Part shown: in pieces, positions 43,262-51,679 of the stretch
Layout: each line of letters opens with the position of its first letter
How positions within the stretch are numbered: position 1 is the stretch's first letter
Source: Thermoplasmatota archaeon
GTDB lineage: Archaea; Thermoplasmatota; Thermoplasmata; Thermoplasmatales; Thermoplasmataceae
Direction: 5' to 3'
DNA length: 58,232 nt
Assembly (NCBI GenBank): GCA_023381355.1
Contig: JAMCUL010000024.1
Location: 1-58,232 of the forward strand
Position numbers and translations under genes: made by a program
The notes under the pieces: generated by a model
What the model saw: only the letters and a program-made list of their open reading frames with translations
Told to the model about the DNA's origin: nothing
Databases searched by the model: none

Positions 43262-43893
43262 ATGAATTCCTTGCCAATAGAGGATACAATCCTGCCTTCC
43301 CCTTGCTTCTTCATAAGATTGACATCCTCCATGAAAATCCGGATCTTCATTTTTTCTGATTCCACGTATTCTTTGTCATTCATATATTTCAGGTTGATGC
43401 TCACATTAAGAAGTGAACTTTCTATCGCTGATACTGCCATATTTAGGGATGCCCCTGCATCGGTGATTGCACCGGGCAGGCCCATGTCAAGAAGCCTCAG
43501 TGAAATTGCTGCAACCCTCCTGCAGGTTGCCGCGATCCTCCATGGTGATGAAATCGCTGATTTTGTTGCATTTGCTATAGCCTTATCCCGCCTCTTCTTT
43601 TCCTCCTCAGTGCTCCTTGGGAGTCTCCTTGATTCCATTATCCCATTGAAAGCTGCTGTATCAAGTTCAGCAAGGTCAGAAAGTTCGTTCCTTATGTCAG
43701 TGCATTCAGCCAGTATGGATTCAAATTCCCTCTTTTTTTCCTCATAACCCTTCTTCTTCATTGATAAACCCGACACCATTGAACACAGTGAAACCGCAAC
43801 GATACCCGTAACTGCTGACGCTGCTCCCCCGCCTGGAGCAGGAGAATCAGAGGCCAGGTCAACAATAAACCTGTTCAAGTCGATCATTCCCAC
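43255..43893 (-). CDS. Formiminotetrahydrofolate cyclodeaminase
   Basis: This enzyme converts 5-formimino-tetrahydrofolate to methenyl-tetrahydrofolate and ammonia. The 212-residue, mainly helical protein begins with the family hallmark SDSPAPGGGAASAVTGIVAVSL and later has DTAAFNGIME, CRRVAAISLRLLDMG and GAITDAGASLNMAVSA. In vertebrates it is fused to formiminotransferase; here the two are separate adjacent genes, overlapping by 10 bp. Together they feed one-carbon units from formiminoglutamate into the folate pool. Confidence 0.93.
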   Translation of the reverse strand: MGMIDLNRFIVDLASDSPAPGGGAASAVTGIVAVSLCSMVSGLSMKKKGYEEKKREFESILAECTDIRNELSDLAELDTAAFNGIMESRRLPRSTEEEKKRRDKAIANATKSAISSPWRIAATCRRVAAISLRLLDMGLPGAITDAGASLNMAVSAIESSLLNVSINLKYMNDKEYVESEKMKIRIFMEDVNLMKKQGEGRIVSSIGKEFMW

Positions 43894-44780
43894 ACCTTCC
43901 TTTCAAATACCTGGTTTCCAGTGAAACTGTGCATTCTCAAGTAAAATTTCATTGAATCTATAAGGGCTTCCATAGGAACGAGTCCGACTATTTCAGATTC
44001 AATCACTTCAATGCCGTATGACAGGGCTTCCATCTTCACAAGTTCATATGCCCGATGTATTGGTGTTCGCCTGAAACTTGTCAGATTCATGGATATTTGA
44101 ACACATTTTTTGTCCTCAAGATAGAAGGCAAGGGCCTTAACGAATGCAAGCCCGCCGTCCTTTGCCCTCAGTGCCTTTGCAATTTTCTTTCCTATTGACA
44201 TATCCTCCGTCCTGAGATCTACATTAAAGGCTATGAGGAAATCCCTGGAACCTATTATGGAGGCACCTGCAGAACCAACGGAAGAGGGACCGTAATCTGG
44301 CATGTACTGCTCTTCCCCAATGTGCTCCCTTATTTGCTCAAACTGGAAATTCTTATTTCTTATATTTTCAAGGTTCTTCCTGCTCTCAATTCTGGCTGCT
44401 TCACCATACAGGTATACAGGTATAGAAAGTTCCTTTCCAACCCTTTGAGCCAATTGTACAGCAAGTTCGGAGCACTCTTTTATTGAAGTTTCGGAAACAG
44501 GGATAAACGGGATAACGTCAGCAGCACCAAATCTTGGGTGCTCTCCAGTGTGCTTATTCATATCTATGATCTCTGATGCTTTCTTGATACCCATGAAAGC
44601 TGCTTCAACAGCAATATCGGGACTGCAAATGAAAGTAACAACTGACCGATTATGGTTCGGGTCCATTTCTGAATCAAGTATCTTGACGCCATGCACTGAG
44701 GAAATAGCATCCATGATCATATTCACTTTTTCTTTATCCCTTCCTTCGCTGAAATTAGGGACGCACTCTACAACCTTCAT
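43884..44780 (-). CDS. Glutamate formiminotransferase
   Basis: This enzyme transfers the formimino group of formiminoglutamate to tetrahydrofolate. The 298-residue protein starts VVECVPNFSEGRD and shows DPNHNRSVVTF, HTGEHPRFGAADVIPFIPV, VYLYGEAA and MNLTSFRRTPIHRAYELVK, all characteristic. The catalytic histidine is in EHPRFGA. It is first in an operon with the cyclodeaminase and threonine dehydratase. Histidine degradation upstream of it (hutH, U, I) is not present in the window. Confidence 0.94.
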   Translation of the reverse strand: MKVVECVPNFSEGRDKEKVNMIMDAISSVHGVKILDSEMDPNHNRSVVTFICSPDIAVEAAFMGIKKASEIIDMNKHTGEHPRFGAADVIPFIPVSETSIKECSELAVQLAQRVGKELSIPVYLYGEAARIESRKNLENIRNKNFQFEQIREHIGEEQYMPDYGPSSVGSAGASIIGSRDFLIAFNVDLRTEDMSIGKKIAKALRAKDGGLAFVKALAFYLEDKKCVQISMNLTSFRRTPIHRAYELVKMEALSYGIEVIESEIVGLVPMEALIDSMKFYLRMHSFTGNQVFERKVWE

Positions 44781-44945
44781 AACACTGTATGATTAGTTTC
44801 AATTAAAAATATTGCAGTACAGGCATGTCTTTATATGGACTTGGGAGCATACATAATGAATTCATTCTCTGCTACAATGTGAAAATTAAGGCTAAATTAT
44901 AGAATAAAATTTAATAAAACAATTAAGATCATGTGAGGATAATTA

Positions 44946-45476
44946 ATGAGGAAAAATATTGTGATAATCGGTCTCATTCTGCTGGTGGTGGGAATAGCTC
45001 TCGCAGTAGTTGGAGCACAACTTGTGGTCCCGCAAGCAGGCATCAATGCCAAACCTTCATCAGAGGTTAGCCTTGGAAACAACCTGTGGAGAACCAGTGA
45101 AATAACCCTTACAAGTTCAACTTCCATAGTTGAGGACCAATCATCCGCATCAAGCGTCTATCTTGTAAAAGCGTCATTGATATCGAGTGTTACACAGAGT
45201 AACCTCAAAACTATTGGGGTGGCTCCATCCAGTCATACCACTGCCTCATCCGAGAACATTTTCACTTTTGCTGTTACATCATCTGGGTCGTACTACCTGG
45301 TATCAAATTCGACATCTCAACCAAGTAATGCAATTTCTGTAATCAATGCAGCCTCCATCATAGGTCCTGCTTTAGTCCTGTTGGTTGGTGGAGGACTTGC
45401 CTTTGTAGGACTGATAATTCTTATAGTGGGATTGATACTGAGAAAAAAGATGCCACCAAATCCTGAAGAGTACTGA
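44946..45476 (+). CDS. Two-helix membrane protein with external Ser/Thr-rich domain
   Basis: This 176-residue protein of unknown family has one N-terminal helix (VIIGLILLVVGIALAVVGAQL), a central external region of about 100 residues rich in Ser, Thr and Val, and one glycine-rich C-terminal helix (ALVLLVGGGLAFVGLIILIVGLIL) ending in a basic RKKMPPNPEEY tail. A TATA-like AATTTAATAAA lies about 30 bp upstream. It stands alone, divergent from the formiminotransferase operon. Confidence 0.7.
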   Translation: MRKNIVIIGLILLVVGIALAVVGAQLVVPQAGINAKPSSEVSLGNNLWRTSEITLTSSTSIVEDQSSASSVYLVKASLISSVTQSNLKTIGVAPSSHTTASSENIFTFAVTSSGSYYLVSNSTSQPSNAISVINAASIIGPALVLLVGGGLAFVGLIILIVGLILRKKMPPNPEEY

Positions 45477-45881
45477 CGTATAAGTTGAAATACAATCATC
45501 TTTTTTATTAAAGATTTTCAGGAAATGAAAAATTCATGGCACCACATCTTGCATGGGTTCTATTTAAAACCAAAAACATTCCCCATAAAAATGCAAAGAC
45601 ACCTGTGTCTCTAAAGAGTTGCCCATGTTAGGAACCCGACATTTAACAGTTTTTCAGATAGGAGATATTTCCCAATGGCAATGAATCTAAAGAACAATTT
45701 TAAATTGTGATGGGCATTTGACTAAAAGCGTGATACTGAGGGAAATTGATGATGATACCTGTTTCCTCCTGTATATTTCTTAACAGCCAGAAAATTCTAT
45801 TTCCTTTTGTTAAATTCCCAAAGGAAATTCACAGGAATAAAGCAAATGATTGAAAATAAGATTGTTAAGATTAGACTGAGC
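45477..45881. other. Intergenic region, nothing recognisable
   Basis: I see no supported gene, RNA or repeat in this 405-bp stretch between convergent genes. T-rich stretches after 45500 may terminate the upstream gene. Confidence 0.4.
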
Positions 45882-46079
45882 TTAATAGTTGCCCTTTGAT
45901 TCCTTTCGCCCACTGTCATCCGGAAGTGTCAGTACCTTGTAAAATATCGATGTGAATATCCATGTTATTGATATGGCAACCCATAAGGCATTTGGCACCA
46001 CAGCTATGGAAACGACCAGAAGAATTGCAGGTAACAGGTATAAAATTACACCTGTTAGAAACTCCTTCCAATTCATCAT
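45882..46079 (-). CDS. Small two-helix membrane protein following rpl12
   Basis: This 65-residue protein has two predicted helices (about 8-27 and 30-48) and a charged, proline-containing tail (LPDDSGRKESKGNY). It begins 4 bp after the stop of the L12 gene on the same strand, so it is probably the last cistron of the ribosomal stalk operon. The family is not recognised. Confidence 0.55.
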   Translation of the reverse strand: MMNWKEFLTGVILYLLPAILLVVSIAVVPNALWVAISITWIFTSIFYKVLTLPDDSGRKESKGNY

Positions 46080-46083
46080 GTTT

Positions 46084-46389
46084 TCATCCGAATAGTGAGC
46101 TCAGGCCCGCCATTGCATCTTCGTCGTTGGCCTCTGGTTTCTCTTCCTTCTTCTCTTCCTTCTTTGCAGGTGCCTCAGCTTTTGCTGCTGGTGCAGCAGC
46201 TGCTACAGGTGCAGCTGCGGCGTTTTTGATCACGTCGTCTATGTTGACCTCTTTCAGGCTTGAAACCAATGACTTAAGTCTGGCTTCATCCGGCGTAACA
46301 CCGGCCTGTTCAAGTACCTGCTTCAATTTAGCCTCATCAATCTCCTTGCCTGCTGCGTGAAGCAACAGGGCTCCATATACATATTCCAT
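46084..46389 (-). CDS. rpl12: Ribosomal stalk protein P1/L12
   Basis: This 101-residue stalk protein recruits translational GTPases. It has the helical dimerisation domain ([18 protein letters not shown]), an Ala/Pro/Glu-rich hinge and the conserved acidic C-terminus ending AGLSSLFG, shared with P0. ATG 46389 is chosen because TAAGGAGGTT lies just before it; the longer frame upstream overlaps the P0 gene. Operon order is L11, L1, P0, P1. Confidence 0.96.
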   Translation of the reverse strand: MEYVYGALLLHAAGKEIDEAKLKQVLEQAGVTPDEARLKSLVSSLKEVNIDDVIKNAAAAPVAAAAPAAKAEAPAKKEEKKEEKPEANDEDAMAGLSSLFG

Positions 46390-46402
46390 TTTTCTAACCT
46401 CC

Positions 46403-47323
46403 TTATCCGAACAGGGCTCCAAACCCTGCTCCTGCATCTTCGTCCTTCTTTTCTTCTTCCTTTTGCTCTTCCTTTTCTGGCTTTTCCTCGTCCAGTTCCT
46501 GGATTGCCGCAGCCTGGGAAGCGGCCTTCATCAGGAATATCTGGATATTGGCCTCGTCGACATAATTTCCAGCCATAGCGAGAGATTCGGCCTCTCTTCT
46601 AGCTCTTACTATGAGTTCAGGCACAACTTCCCTGACCAGGAACACAGCACCATTTGCCAGAGCCTTTGCCCTGAAAAATGCACTCGCAATTTCCATTGAA
46701 AGGGATTCTGGTGTTATGGACATTGCCTCTTTGCTGAATATGACTCCATCCTCATATGCGGTAATGATGTCCAGCCCTATATTAAGGGGGAATATTTCAA
46801 GTTTTTCAAGCACCTTTGCCTTTTCCTTGGATATCTTCTCCCCCTTCTTCACCATGACTGCTTCTTTCTTGATGACAATCTTACCTTTTTCAATGGCTGC
46901 CTGTAAACCAACCTTCTGAAATTCGCTTATCATTGGGCCTGGTGGGAAATTGGTCTCCTTTGCAGGAACCACTATATCCTCCTCAGCGATCTCTCCACCT
47001 CTTGCCGCAGCCTTCTGTCTTGATTTCTCAAAACTTGAGTACAGCGCTGAAGGTGCCATATCCGTGGTCACAAGAGCAATCTGTCCCTTGACGAATTCAT
47101 TCAGTTTCTGAATCTCCGGAAGATTCAGCTTCCCTATGGCCTTTTCAAGCAATGTTCCCCTCATGACCTTAATGGTTGCCTTTCCCCTTAGGGCTTTTCT
47201 TATTCCCTGAAACTGCTTATTCCTGAGTCCCTTAATGTTCACTATTGCAGTGACAGGGCTCCTGCTTATGGATTCAGCAGTTTGATCGACAGCATCAACC
47301 TTCCATTGAGGCGTGTTTGTCAT
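46403..47323 (-). CDS. rplP0: Ribosomal stalk protein P0 (L10)
   Basis: This 306-residue base of the archaeal stalk binds 23S rRNA and L11 and carries P1 dimers. It shows the L10 RNA-binding start (AVVNIKGL-like [34 protein letters not shown]), the archaeal/eukaryotic insert with [20 protein letters not shown], and helical P1-binding spine segments. The C-terminus GAGFGALFG is shared with P1. It overlaps the end of the L1 gene by 4 bp. Confidence 0.96.
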   Translation of the reverse strand: MTNTPQWKVDAVDQTAESISRSPVTAIVNIKGLRNKQFQGIRKALRGKATIKVMRGTLLEKAIGKLNLPEIQKLNEFVKGQIALVTTDMAPSALYSSFEKSRQKAAARGGEIAEEDIVVPAKETNFPPGPMISEFQKVGLQAAIEKGKIVIKKEAVMVKKGEKISKEKAKVLEKLEIFPLNIGLDIITAYEDGVIFSKEAMSITPESLSMEIASAFFRAKALANGAVFLVREVVPELIVRARREAESLAMAGNYVDEANIQIFLMKAASQAAAIQELDEEKPEKEEQKEEEKKDEDAGAGFGALFG

Positions 47324-47964
47324 TGCATATCACCTTCCCTGATTCTTACAGCCTTACCCATTGTGGTCTTTATATATATTGAATCAATATTTCCAGAGCC
47401 TTTTTCAAGTTTTCCCGTGATCCTCTTGACTACTTCCCTGACATTTGTGGCGATATCCTCATCACTCATTGTCCTGGTTCCAACCGGTATATGGAAGGTC
47501 CTCTTATCCCTGCTTCTTGCTCTAACTGTTTTTTTCAGTGAGTTAATGAAAGAAGTTGGATCCTGTCCTGGTGGTATCGGCTTAGGAACCTTTCCACGTG
47601 GACCAAGAACCTGTCCCAGTGATTTACCTATTGACGTCATTAAACTTGCTTCCGCAATGAAGAAATCTATCTGGTTTACAAGACCCTTGAAAACTTTCTT
47701 GTTGTCAGCGAATCTTGACAGATCTTCCGCCCCATAAATAAAATCGGCTGTGCCTTTTGCCTTTTCCTTCATATCGTCGCTTCCGAAGACTGCTACCTTC
47801 AAGTCCTTCCCTCTTCCCTTCGGTAGGACAATCTCCTCGTTTATCCTGTTCTTCGGGTTGCTGAGATCCACTCCCCTCAGATTTATGGATATCTCCATAC
47901 TCTCAGGGAACTTCCTCTCAGGTCCCACTTTCTTTGCTTCTTTTATCACATCTTCCAGTGTCAT
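47320..47964 (-). CDS. rpl1: Ribosomal protein L1
   Basis: This 214-residue L1 protein forms the mobile stalk at the exit site and in archaea also represses its own messenger. The signature GKSLGQVLGPRGKVPKPIPPGQDP is present, along with the N-terminal FPESMEISINLRGVDL and the C-terminal DSIYIKTTMGKAVRI. ATG 47964 follows a good GGAGGG ribosome site. A 93-bp gap separates it from L11 and contains a hairpin that may be the regulatory target. Confidence 0.96.
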   Translation of the reverse strand: MTLEDVIKEAKKVGPERKFPESMEISINLRGVDLSNPKNRINEEIVLPKGRGKDLKVAVFGSDDMKEKAKGTADFIYGAEDLSRFADNKKVFKGLVNQIDFFIAEASLMTSIGKSLGQVLGPRGKVPKPIPPGQDPTSFINSLKKTVRARSRDKRTFHIPVGTRTMSDEDIATNVREVVKRITGKLEKGSGNIDSIYIKTTMGKAVRIREGDMQ

Positions 47965-47992
47965 TTCTTTCCCTCCTGTGGTCTATGCCTCA

Positions 47993-48034
47993 GTATATCG
48001 GGATAACCTCTAAAGGTTATGAAGAGACGTATAC
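47993..48034 (-). promoter_or_regulatory. Hairpin leader upstream of L1, candidate autoregulatory site
   Basis: Read as minus-strand RNA, GUAUA and UAUAC form an outer stem, and AUAACCU and AGGUUAU form a perfect 7-bp inner stem with a UUAG loop. An asymmetric internal loop of about 9 and 5 bases separates them. It lies 29 bp before the L1 start. A TATA-like AAAATATTTAAT at about 48046-48056 suggests a separate L1 promoter starting within the structure. L1 autoregulation is known in archaea; that this is the site is inference. Confidence 0.45.
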
Positions 48035-48057
48035 ATACATACGATTAAATATTTTCC

Positions 48058-48531
48058 TCACTCGACGTTTAGCTGACCATCCTTGATCAGTTTCTGCACT
48101 TCGATGGCATCTTTACCTTCAACCTTAATTCCCAGTGAAAAAGCTGTTCCCAGAACCTCAAGGACTGCACCCCTGAGGTCATTGGCCATCATTCCCTGCA
48201 TCTTTGCAGCAGCCACTTTTTTGATCTGTTCCATCGTTGCGTCTCCTGCCACAACCTCCTTTCTCTTTCCTGAGGCTGTCTGGATGCCGAGTTCCTTCTT
48301 GAGAAGGGCAGATGTGGGAGGTACCCCTACCCTGATCTCGTATGATTTCTTTGCTGGGTCTGTGACTGTCAGTATTATTGGAACCTGCATTCCTGCGAAG
48401 TCTTTTGTCTTTTCGTTTATCTCCTTCACAATCTGTCCAAGATTCAAACCAAGCGGACCAAGTGCTGGACCAAGCGGTGGACCTGTAGTAGCCTTTCCGC
48501 CTTCTACCATTGTTCTTACTTCCTGTGCCAT
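48058..48531 (-). CDS. rpl11: Ribosomal protein L11
   Basis: L11 is part of the GTPase-associated centre. The product of about 157 residues from ATG 48531 (MAQEVRTMVEGGKA) has the conserved TTGPPLGPALGPLGLNLGQIV N-terminal loop, PPTSALLKKELGI, and the RNA-binding C-terminal segment KKVAAAKMQGMMANDLRGAVLEVLGTAFSLGI. Upstream in-frame ATGs at 48555 and 48549 are possible, but archaeal L11 usually starts close to the chosen codon. It opens the stalk operon and is divergent from comB. Confidence 0.95.
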   Translation of the reverse strand: MAQEVRTMVEGGKATTGPPLGPALGPLGLNLGQIVKEINEKTKDFAGMQVPIILTVTDPAKKSYEIRVGVPPTSALLKKELGIQTASGKRKEVVAGDATMEQIKKVAAAKMQGMMANDLRGAVLEVLGTAFSLGIKVEGKDAIEVQKLIKDGQLNVE

Positions 48532-48555
48532 GTAATCTCTCTTACCCATATTCAT

Positions 48556-48587
48556 TTCATTTTAATACCTTTTTACCTTATACTCAT
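48556..48587. promoter_or_regulatory. Compact divergent promoter region of rpl11 and comB
   Basis: Between the two divergent starts lie AT-rich TATA-like blocks. TTTAATA (48561-48567) is spaced for a leaderless plus-strand message at GTG 48588. On the minus strand, GTATAAGGTAAAAAGG-type sequence serves rpl11. The two promoters therefore overlap physically. Confidence 0.4.
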
Positions 48588-49250
48588 GTGAATGTCAATA
48601 TTATTGACGGAAGGAAGTCAAAAAAATTCAGCAGTGCTGCAAAGGTTCTGGTTGATGTTTACAGGTCAACCTCAACCATGCCTGTTATGCTGAAGAATAA
48701 TGCAAGGTTCATCATACCAGTTGGATCGGTTTCTGAGGCTAAGGAAATAAAGAAGAAAAACCCCGATTACATTCTTGCGGGTGAGAGATATGGATTCAAG
48801 GTTCCTGGTTTTGACCTCAGCAACTCGCCTTATGAATCTTCAAAAATGGATTTTGAAAATAAGATCATAATATTCACCTCCACAAATGGAACAAAGGTCC
48901 TCCAGAAGATAAAAGACAGCGAGAGAATTTTTATAGCGTCCTTTGTAAACATGAAAAGTACAGTTGAAGCCATCAAAAAGCTGGGACTTCAGGATATTGA
49001 TATCATAACCTCCGGTAGGCCGGATGGGGAGGCTGATGAGGACATATTCTTTGCAATGGCCATGAAAGACAGCCTGACGGAGGGACGCGATACTGCAGAC
49101 AGTTACATAGAGAAAACGAGGGAGGGCAAGGGTACAAAGAGGCTCTCCATGATAGGTGGATCAAATGATGCAGAGGTTGCCTTATCAAGGGATATCGTAG
49201 ATTTCGCTGTCATTTACAGGGATGGAAAGATTGAAAAATATTCATCCTGA
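48588..49250 (+). CDS. comB: 2-phosphosulfolactate phosphatase family protein (ComB)
   Basis: This 220-residue ComB-family phosphatase, known from coenzyme M synthesis where it makes sulfolactate, shows the family blocks VLVDVYRSTSTMPVML, ILAGERYGFKVPGFDLSNSP, IIIFTSTNGTKVL, IASFVNMKST and ITSGRPDGEADED. GTG 48588 is chosen because it starts the conserved NVNIIDGRKS segment and is spaced from a TATA box as a leaderless start. ComA, ComC and other coenzyme M genes are not in the window, so the true role here is open. Confidence 0.88.
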   Translation: MNVNIIDGRKSKKFSSAAKVLVDVYRSTSTMPVMLKNNARFIIPVGSVSEAKEIKKKNPDYILAGERYGFKVPGFDLSNSPYESSKMDFENKIIIFTSTNGTKVLQKIKDSERIFIASFVNMKSTVEAIKKLGLQDIDIITSGRPDGEADEDIFFAMAMKDSLTEGRDTADSYIEKTREGKGTKRLSMIGGSNDAEVALSRDIVDFAVIYRDGKIEKYSS

Positions 49251-49289
49251 ATCACGGTTACCCACATTTGAGATCTGATAAATCATATC

Positions 49290-49955
49290 TCAAACATAAA
49301 CTATTTCCACATCATCAATTGAATCTATTATCCTTTTTGCAAATTTCAGCTTCTTCATCTTCATTACTATATCACCCTTATTAAAGGGTTTCTCGTAGGA
49401 GAATCCAAGAAGTTTTATCCTTTTTGCTCCCAAATATCTGCAAATCATTACTGCCCTGTCCCCATCCGTAAATCCATGAGGATTGAACATGGAGGGAGGG
49501 TTTGGTCCCTGCCGGGTGGGTATATAAAATCCATTAAAAACCTGTATATTCCCGGATATTGCCTTCAGGTTGTCTCCATGGGCATGAAGAAACAGGATAC
49601 TTCCTTCCTCAACCATTTTTGAAATGACTGAAATATTGCCATCCAGATCTGATACTATTATATCCGGGACAACCCCATCAGGTATTACACGAACGGCACT
49701 GTCTGCTACAACAAGAATCTCGCCAGGATCCATCACTCTATAAAGGTCATCTGCTCCAGTATCCGGTCCGTTTCCAACAACTATGAAATTACCGTTCTGA
49801 GATGTTCGGAGCCTCTCCCACAGGATATATGACCTATCACGAAGACCTGAAAGGTAGTTCGCAGAGGTATCATCATCCATGCAATTGATATTAAGAGAAC
49901 TGCATATTTCTGTGTATACGACATCCCATGCTATCTCACTGGCCATCTTTACCAA
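49290..49955 (-). CDS. mptE: MptE-like 6-hydroxymethylpterin diphosphokinase (DUF115)
   Basis: This 221-residue DUF115 protein is of the archaeal MptE type, which adds pyrophosphate to 6-hydroxymethyl-7,8-dihydropterin in folate or methanopterin synthesis. Visible are the nucleotide loop IVVGNGPDTGADDLYR, DSAVRVIPDGVVPDIIVSDLDGN with the acidic metal site, LFLHAHGDN, and FNPHGFTDGDRAVMICRYLGAK. Its start overlaps the end of the DUF373 gene by 20 bp (alternative ATG 49946). A folate role agrees with the folate-linked enzymes at 43255-44780. Confidence 0.88.
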   Translation of the reverse strand: MVKMASEIAWDVVYTEICSSLNINCMDDDTSANYLSGLRDRSYILWERLRTSQNGNFIVVGNGPDTGADDLYRVMDPGEILVVADSAVRVIPDGVVPDIIVSDLDGNISVISKMVEEGSILFLHAHGDNLKAISGNIQVFNGFYIPTRQGPNPPSMFNPHGFTDGDRAVMICRYLGAKRIKLLGFSYEKPFNKGDIVMKMKKLKFAKRIIDSIDDVEIVYV

Positions 49956-51063
49956 TCGCCGTCAGTGATGTCATTACATTTTTTCTTTTGTGGATGCCAG
50001 CTGTTGCAAGTGCAATTGATACTCCTATCACAATAAGGACAATGGAGAAGATAGAATATCTGAAATTAGTGAAGTTCAATGCATACCTTATGTACCCAAT
50101 TATTCCAAATAACAGGATTTCCGCAGACACGGAAAAAGATATGGCATAATAGAGGGATGGAATTGATTTTGAGCCCCCAACATATATGTCCGCTATCTTG
50201 AAGAGTGCCCTTGACAGTACAGAGGAATAAGCCCAAAGGCTGAATATCTGGAAGAAGTAAAGAATCCTGTCAATCGGTTGCACTGAAGTGTAAAAGAAGA
50301 TGCTGTAGGTAGAGGATATACCTACAAGGATTATTCCTATTGAGACAATTGACGATATGAACATCAGCCTTGCTTCCTCAGAATAGGTCTGAATATCCTT
50401 TATCAATTCAATCAGATGATCCTTGATATCGAATCCCCTTTCTGTAAAGTAGCCACCTATTACGACAGTTACAAGTGTGAGGGCATAGAAGGAAGGGCTT
50501 ACTGCACTTTTTCCTATGAAATCGAAGAAAATTGCAAATGACAGGGCCGTGATTCCATACGTTAAAAGGATCAGACCGATCGGGATATAGAATTTCTTGA
50601 CCAGCTTCTTGTCCTGCATTGCCTTTACAATGTAATAGTACATTGATTCTATATTCTGGTTATGGCGTACAATTATGTGCTTGACATATCTTATCTTTAC
50701 CCTTGAAAGAATGAGCGGTATGATGTAATCATCCTCCGCTCCGTCTGATATCAGCACCACATCATTGTATTTTCCGACCCCAACTACCTGTTCAATCTGG
50801 GCGGCAAGGATCTCGTCAGATTTCTCTCCAACATCGTCATCCCCGGTTATGAGGGCTATATCAACATCCTCTCCCTTCGACTGTAAATGCTCATAGTGTT
50901 TCAGGGCTCCGAATAGAGCGTTAGCGTCTGAATCTTCAGGATCTACAGTTATAAGTTTTACAGCGGCGTTGTAGCACTGGGAATAACCAACAACCGGACC
51001 TCTAATTCCTGCCTTGATCCCGAAGTCATTATCCCTGTCAACATTTAAAACTAAAGTCGTCAT
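49936..51063 (-). CDS. DUF373-family membrane protein
   Basis: This 375-residue archaeal DUF373 protein has a soluble N-terminal Rossmann-like half (MTTLVLNVDRDNDFG, ALITGDDDVGEKSD, DVVLISDGAEDDYIIPLI) with strongly conserved acidic residues, followed by about six membrane helices (from residue 155). The function is unknown. The conserved Asp clusters suggest metal or nucleotide binding on the cytoplasmic side. It is translationally coupled to mptE by overlap. Confidence 0.88.
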   Translation of the reverse strand: MTTLVLNVDRDNDFGIKAGIRGPVVGYSQCYNAAVKLITVDPEDSDANALFGALKHYEHLQSKGEDVDIALITGDDDVGEKSDEILAAQIEQVVGVGKYNDVVLISDGAEDDYIIPLILSRVKIRYVKHIIVRHNQNIESMYYYIVKAMQDKKLVKKFYIPIGLILLTYGITALSFAIFFDFIGKSAVSPSFYALTLVTVVIGGYFTERGFDIKDHLIELIKDIQTYSEEARLMFISSIVSIGIILVGISSTYSIFFYTSVQPIDRILYFFQIFSLWAYSSVLSRALFKIADIYVGGSKSIPSLYYAISFSVSAEILLFGIIGYIRYALNFTNFRYSIFSIVLIVIGVSIALATAGIHKRKNVMTSLTAIGKDGQ

Positions 51064-51113
51064 CGCTGCAACTATTTAATAAAAAGTCAATATTTAAACG
51101 TATTGAAACTCGA

Positions 51114-51329
51114 TTATTTTGATGCAAAATACCCTGCGCTCTTCTGTCTTGCAATCCTCTTTACATATCCTTTTGTTGACAGTTCCTGGAGCGCTGAGGC
51201 CACAAGAGCTTTTCCAAGCCCAGAGGCTTTCATTATATCATCTGCGGTCTTCAGTTTATCCTCAGATACTGCGCCGATTTTCTTGAGCGATTCATATACT
51301 TTCTTTGCATTCGGGGACATTTCGTCCAT
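51114..51329 (-). CDS. Small winged-helix DNA-binding protein
   Basis: This 71-residue protein forms one winged-helix-like domain: AKKVYESLKKIG, KTADDIMKASGLGKALVASALQEL as the helix-turn-helix, and a basic wing KGYVKRIARQKSAGYF. An AGGTGG ribosome site precedes the ATG. It may be a small archaeal transcription factor. Repeated ACATGCAT sequences 66-98 bp upstream could be its binding sites. Confidence 0.75.
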   Translation of the reverse strand: MDEMSPNAKKVYESLKKIGAVSEDKLKTADDIMKASGLGKALVASALQELSTKGYVKRIARQKSAGYFASK

Positions 51330-51394
51330 AAATCCACCTGTTAAGACATTTTCACGGACTATTTAGAATTTATGAGAATATCTTTATTATTTTT

Positions 51395-51427
51395 ACATGC
51401 ATTTAGTCTATAATGTACATGCATGCA
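51395..51427. promoter_or_regulatory. Paired ACATGCAT repeats, operator candidate
   Basis: ACATGCAT occurs at 51395-51402 and again at 51417-51424, 22 bp apart (about two helical turns). The second overlaps a palindromic TGCATGCA at 51420-51427. They lie between the divergent winged-helix and HMG-CoA synthase genes. The rest of this 350-bp gap holds no supported gene. Confidence 0.3.
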
Positions 51428-51679
51428 CCAGTTCCTTAATTTTTTGCATGGATCTTGCGGTTATTGAGATAATCAGAGAATGCCACCCACATATCAAACA
51501 CATTGAGGCGATAGTGCGAAATAGTTTCCTGTTATTTTCAATAATCAGGGACATTTATGAGAAAATTCTCGTGATTTTTTTAGGTTAAGTTAAATGATAA
51601 AATCCTGCATGGTTCTGCAATTGCCGAATACATATTCAGCAATTCTTAAATAAAATCATGAAGTACTCGGCAGATTGTA

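Noticed and set aside
51397-51588. Plus-strand 63-residue frame between the winged-helix and HMG-CoA synthase genes
   Set aside because: Its start overlaps the ACATGCAT repeats, no ribosome site is seen and the sequence shows no family feature.
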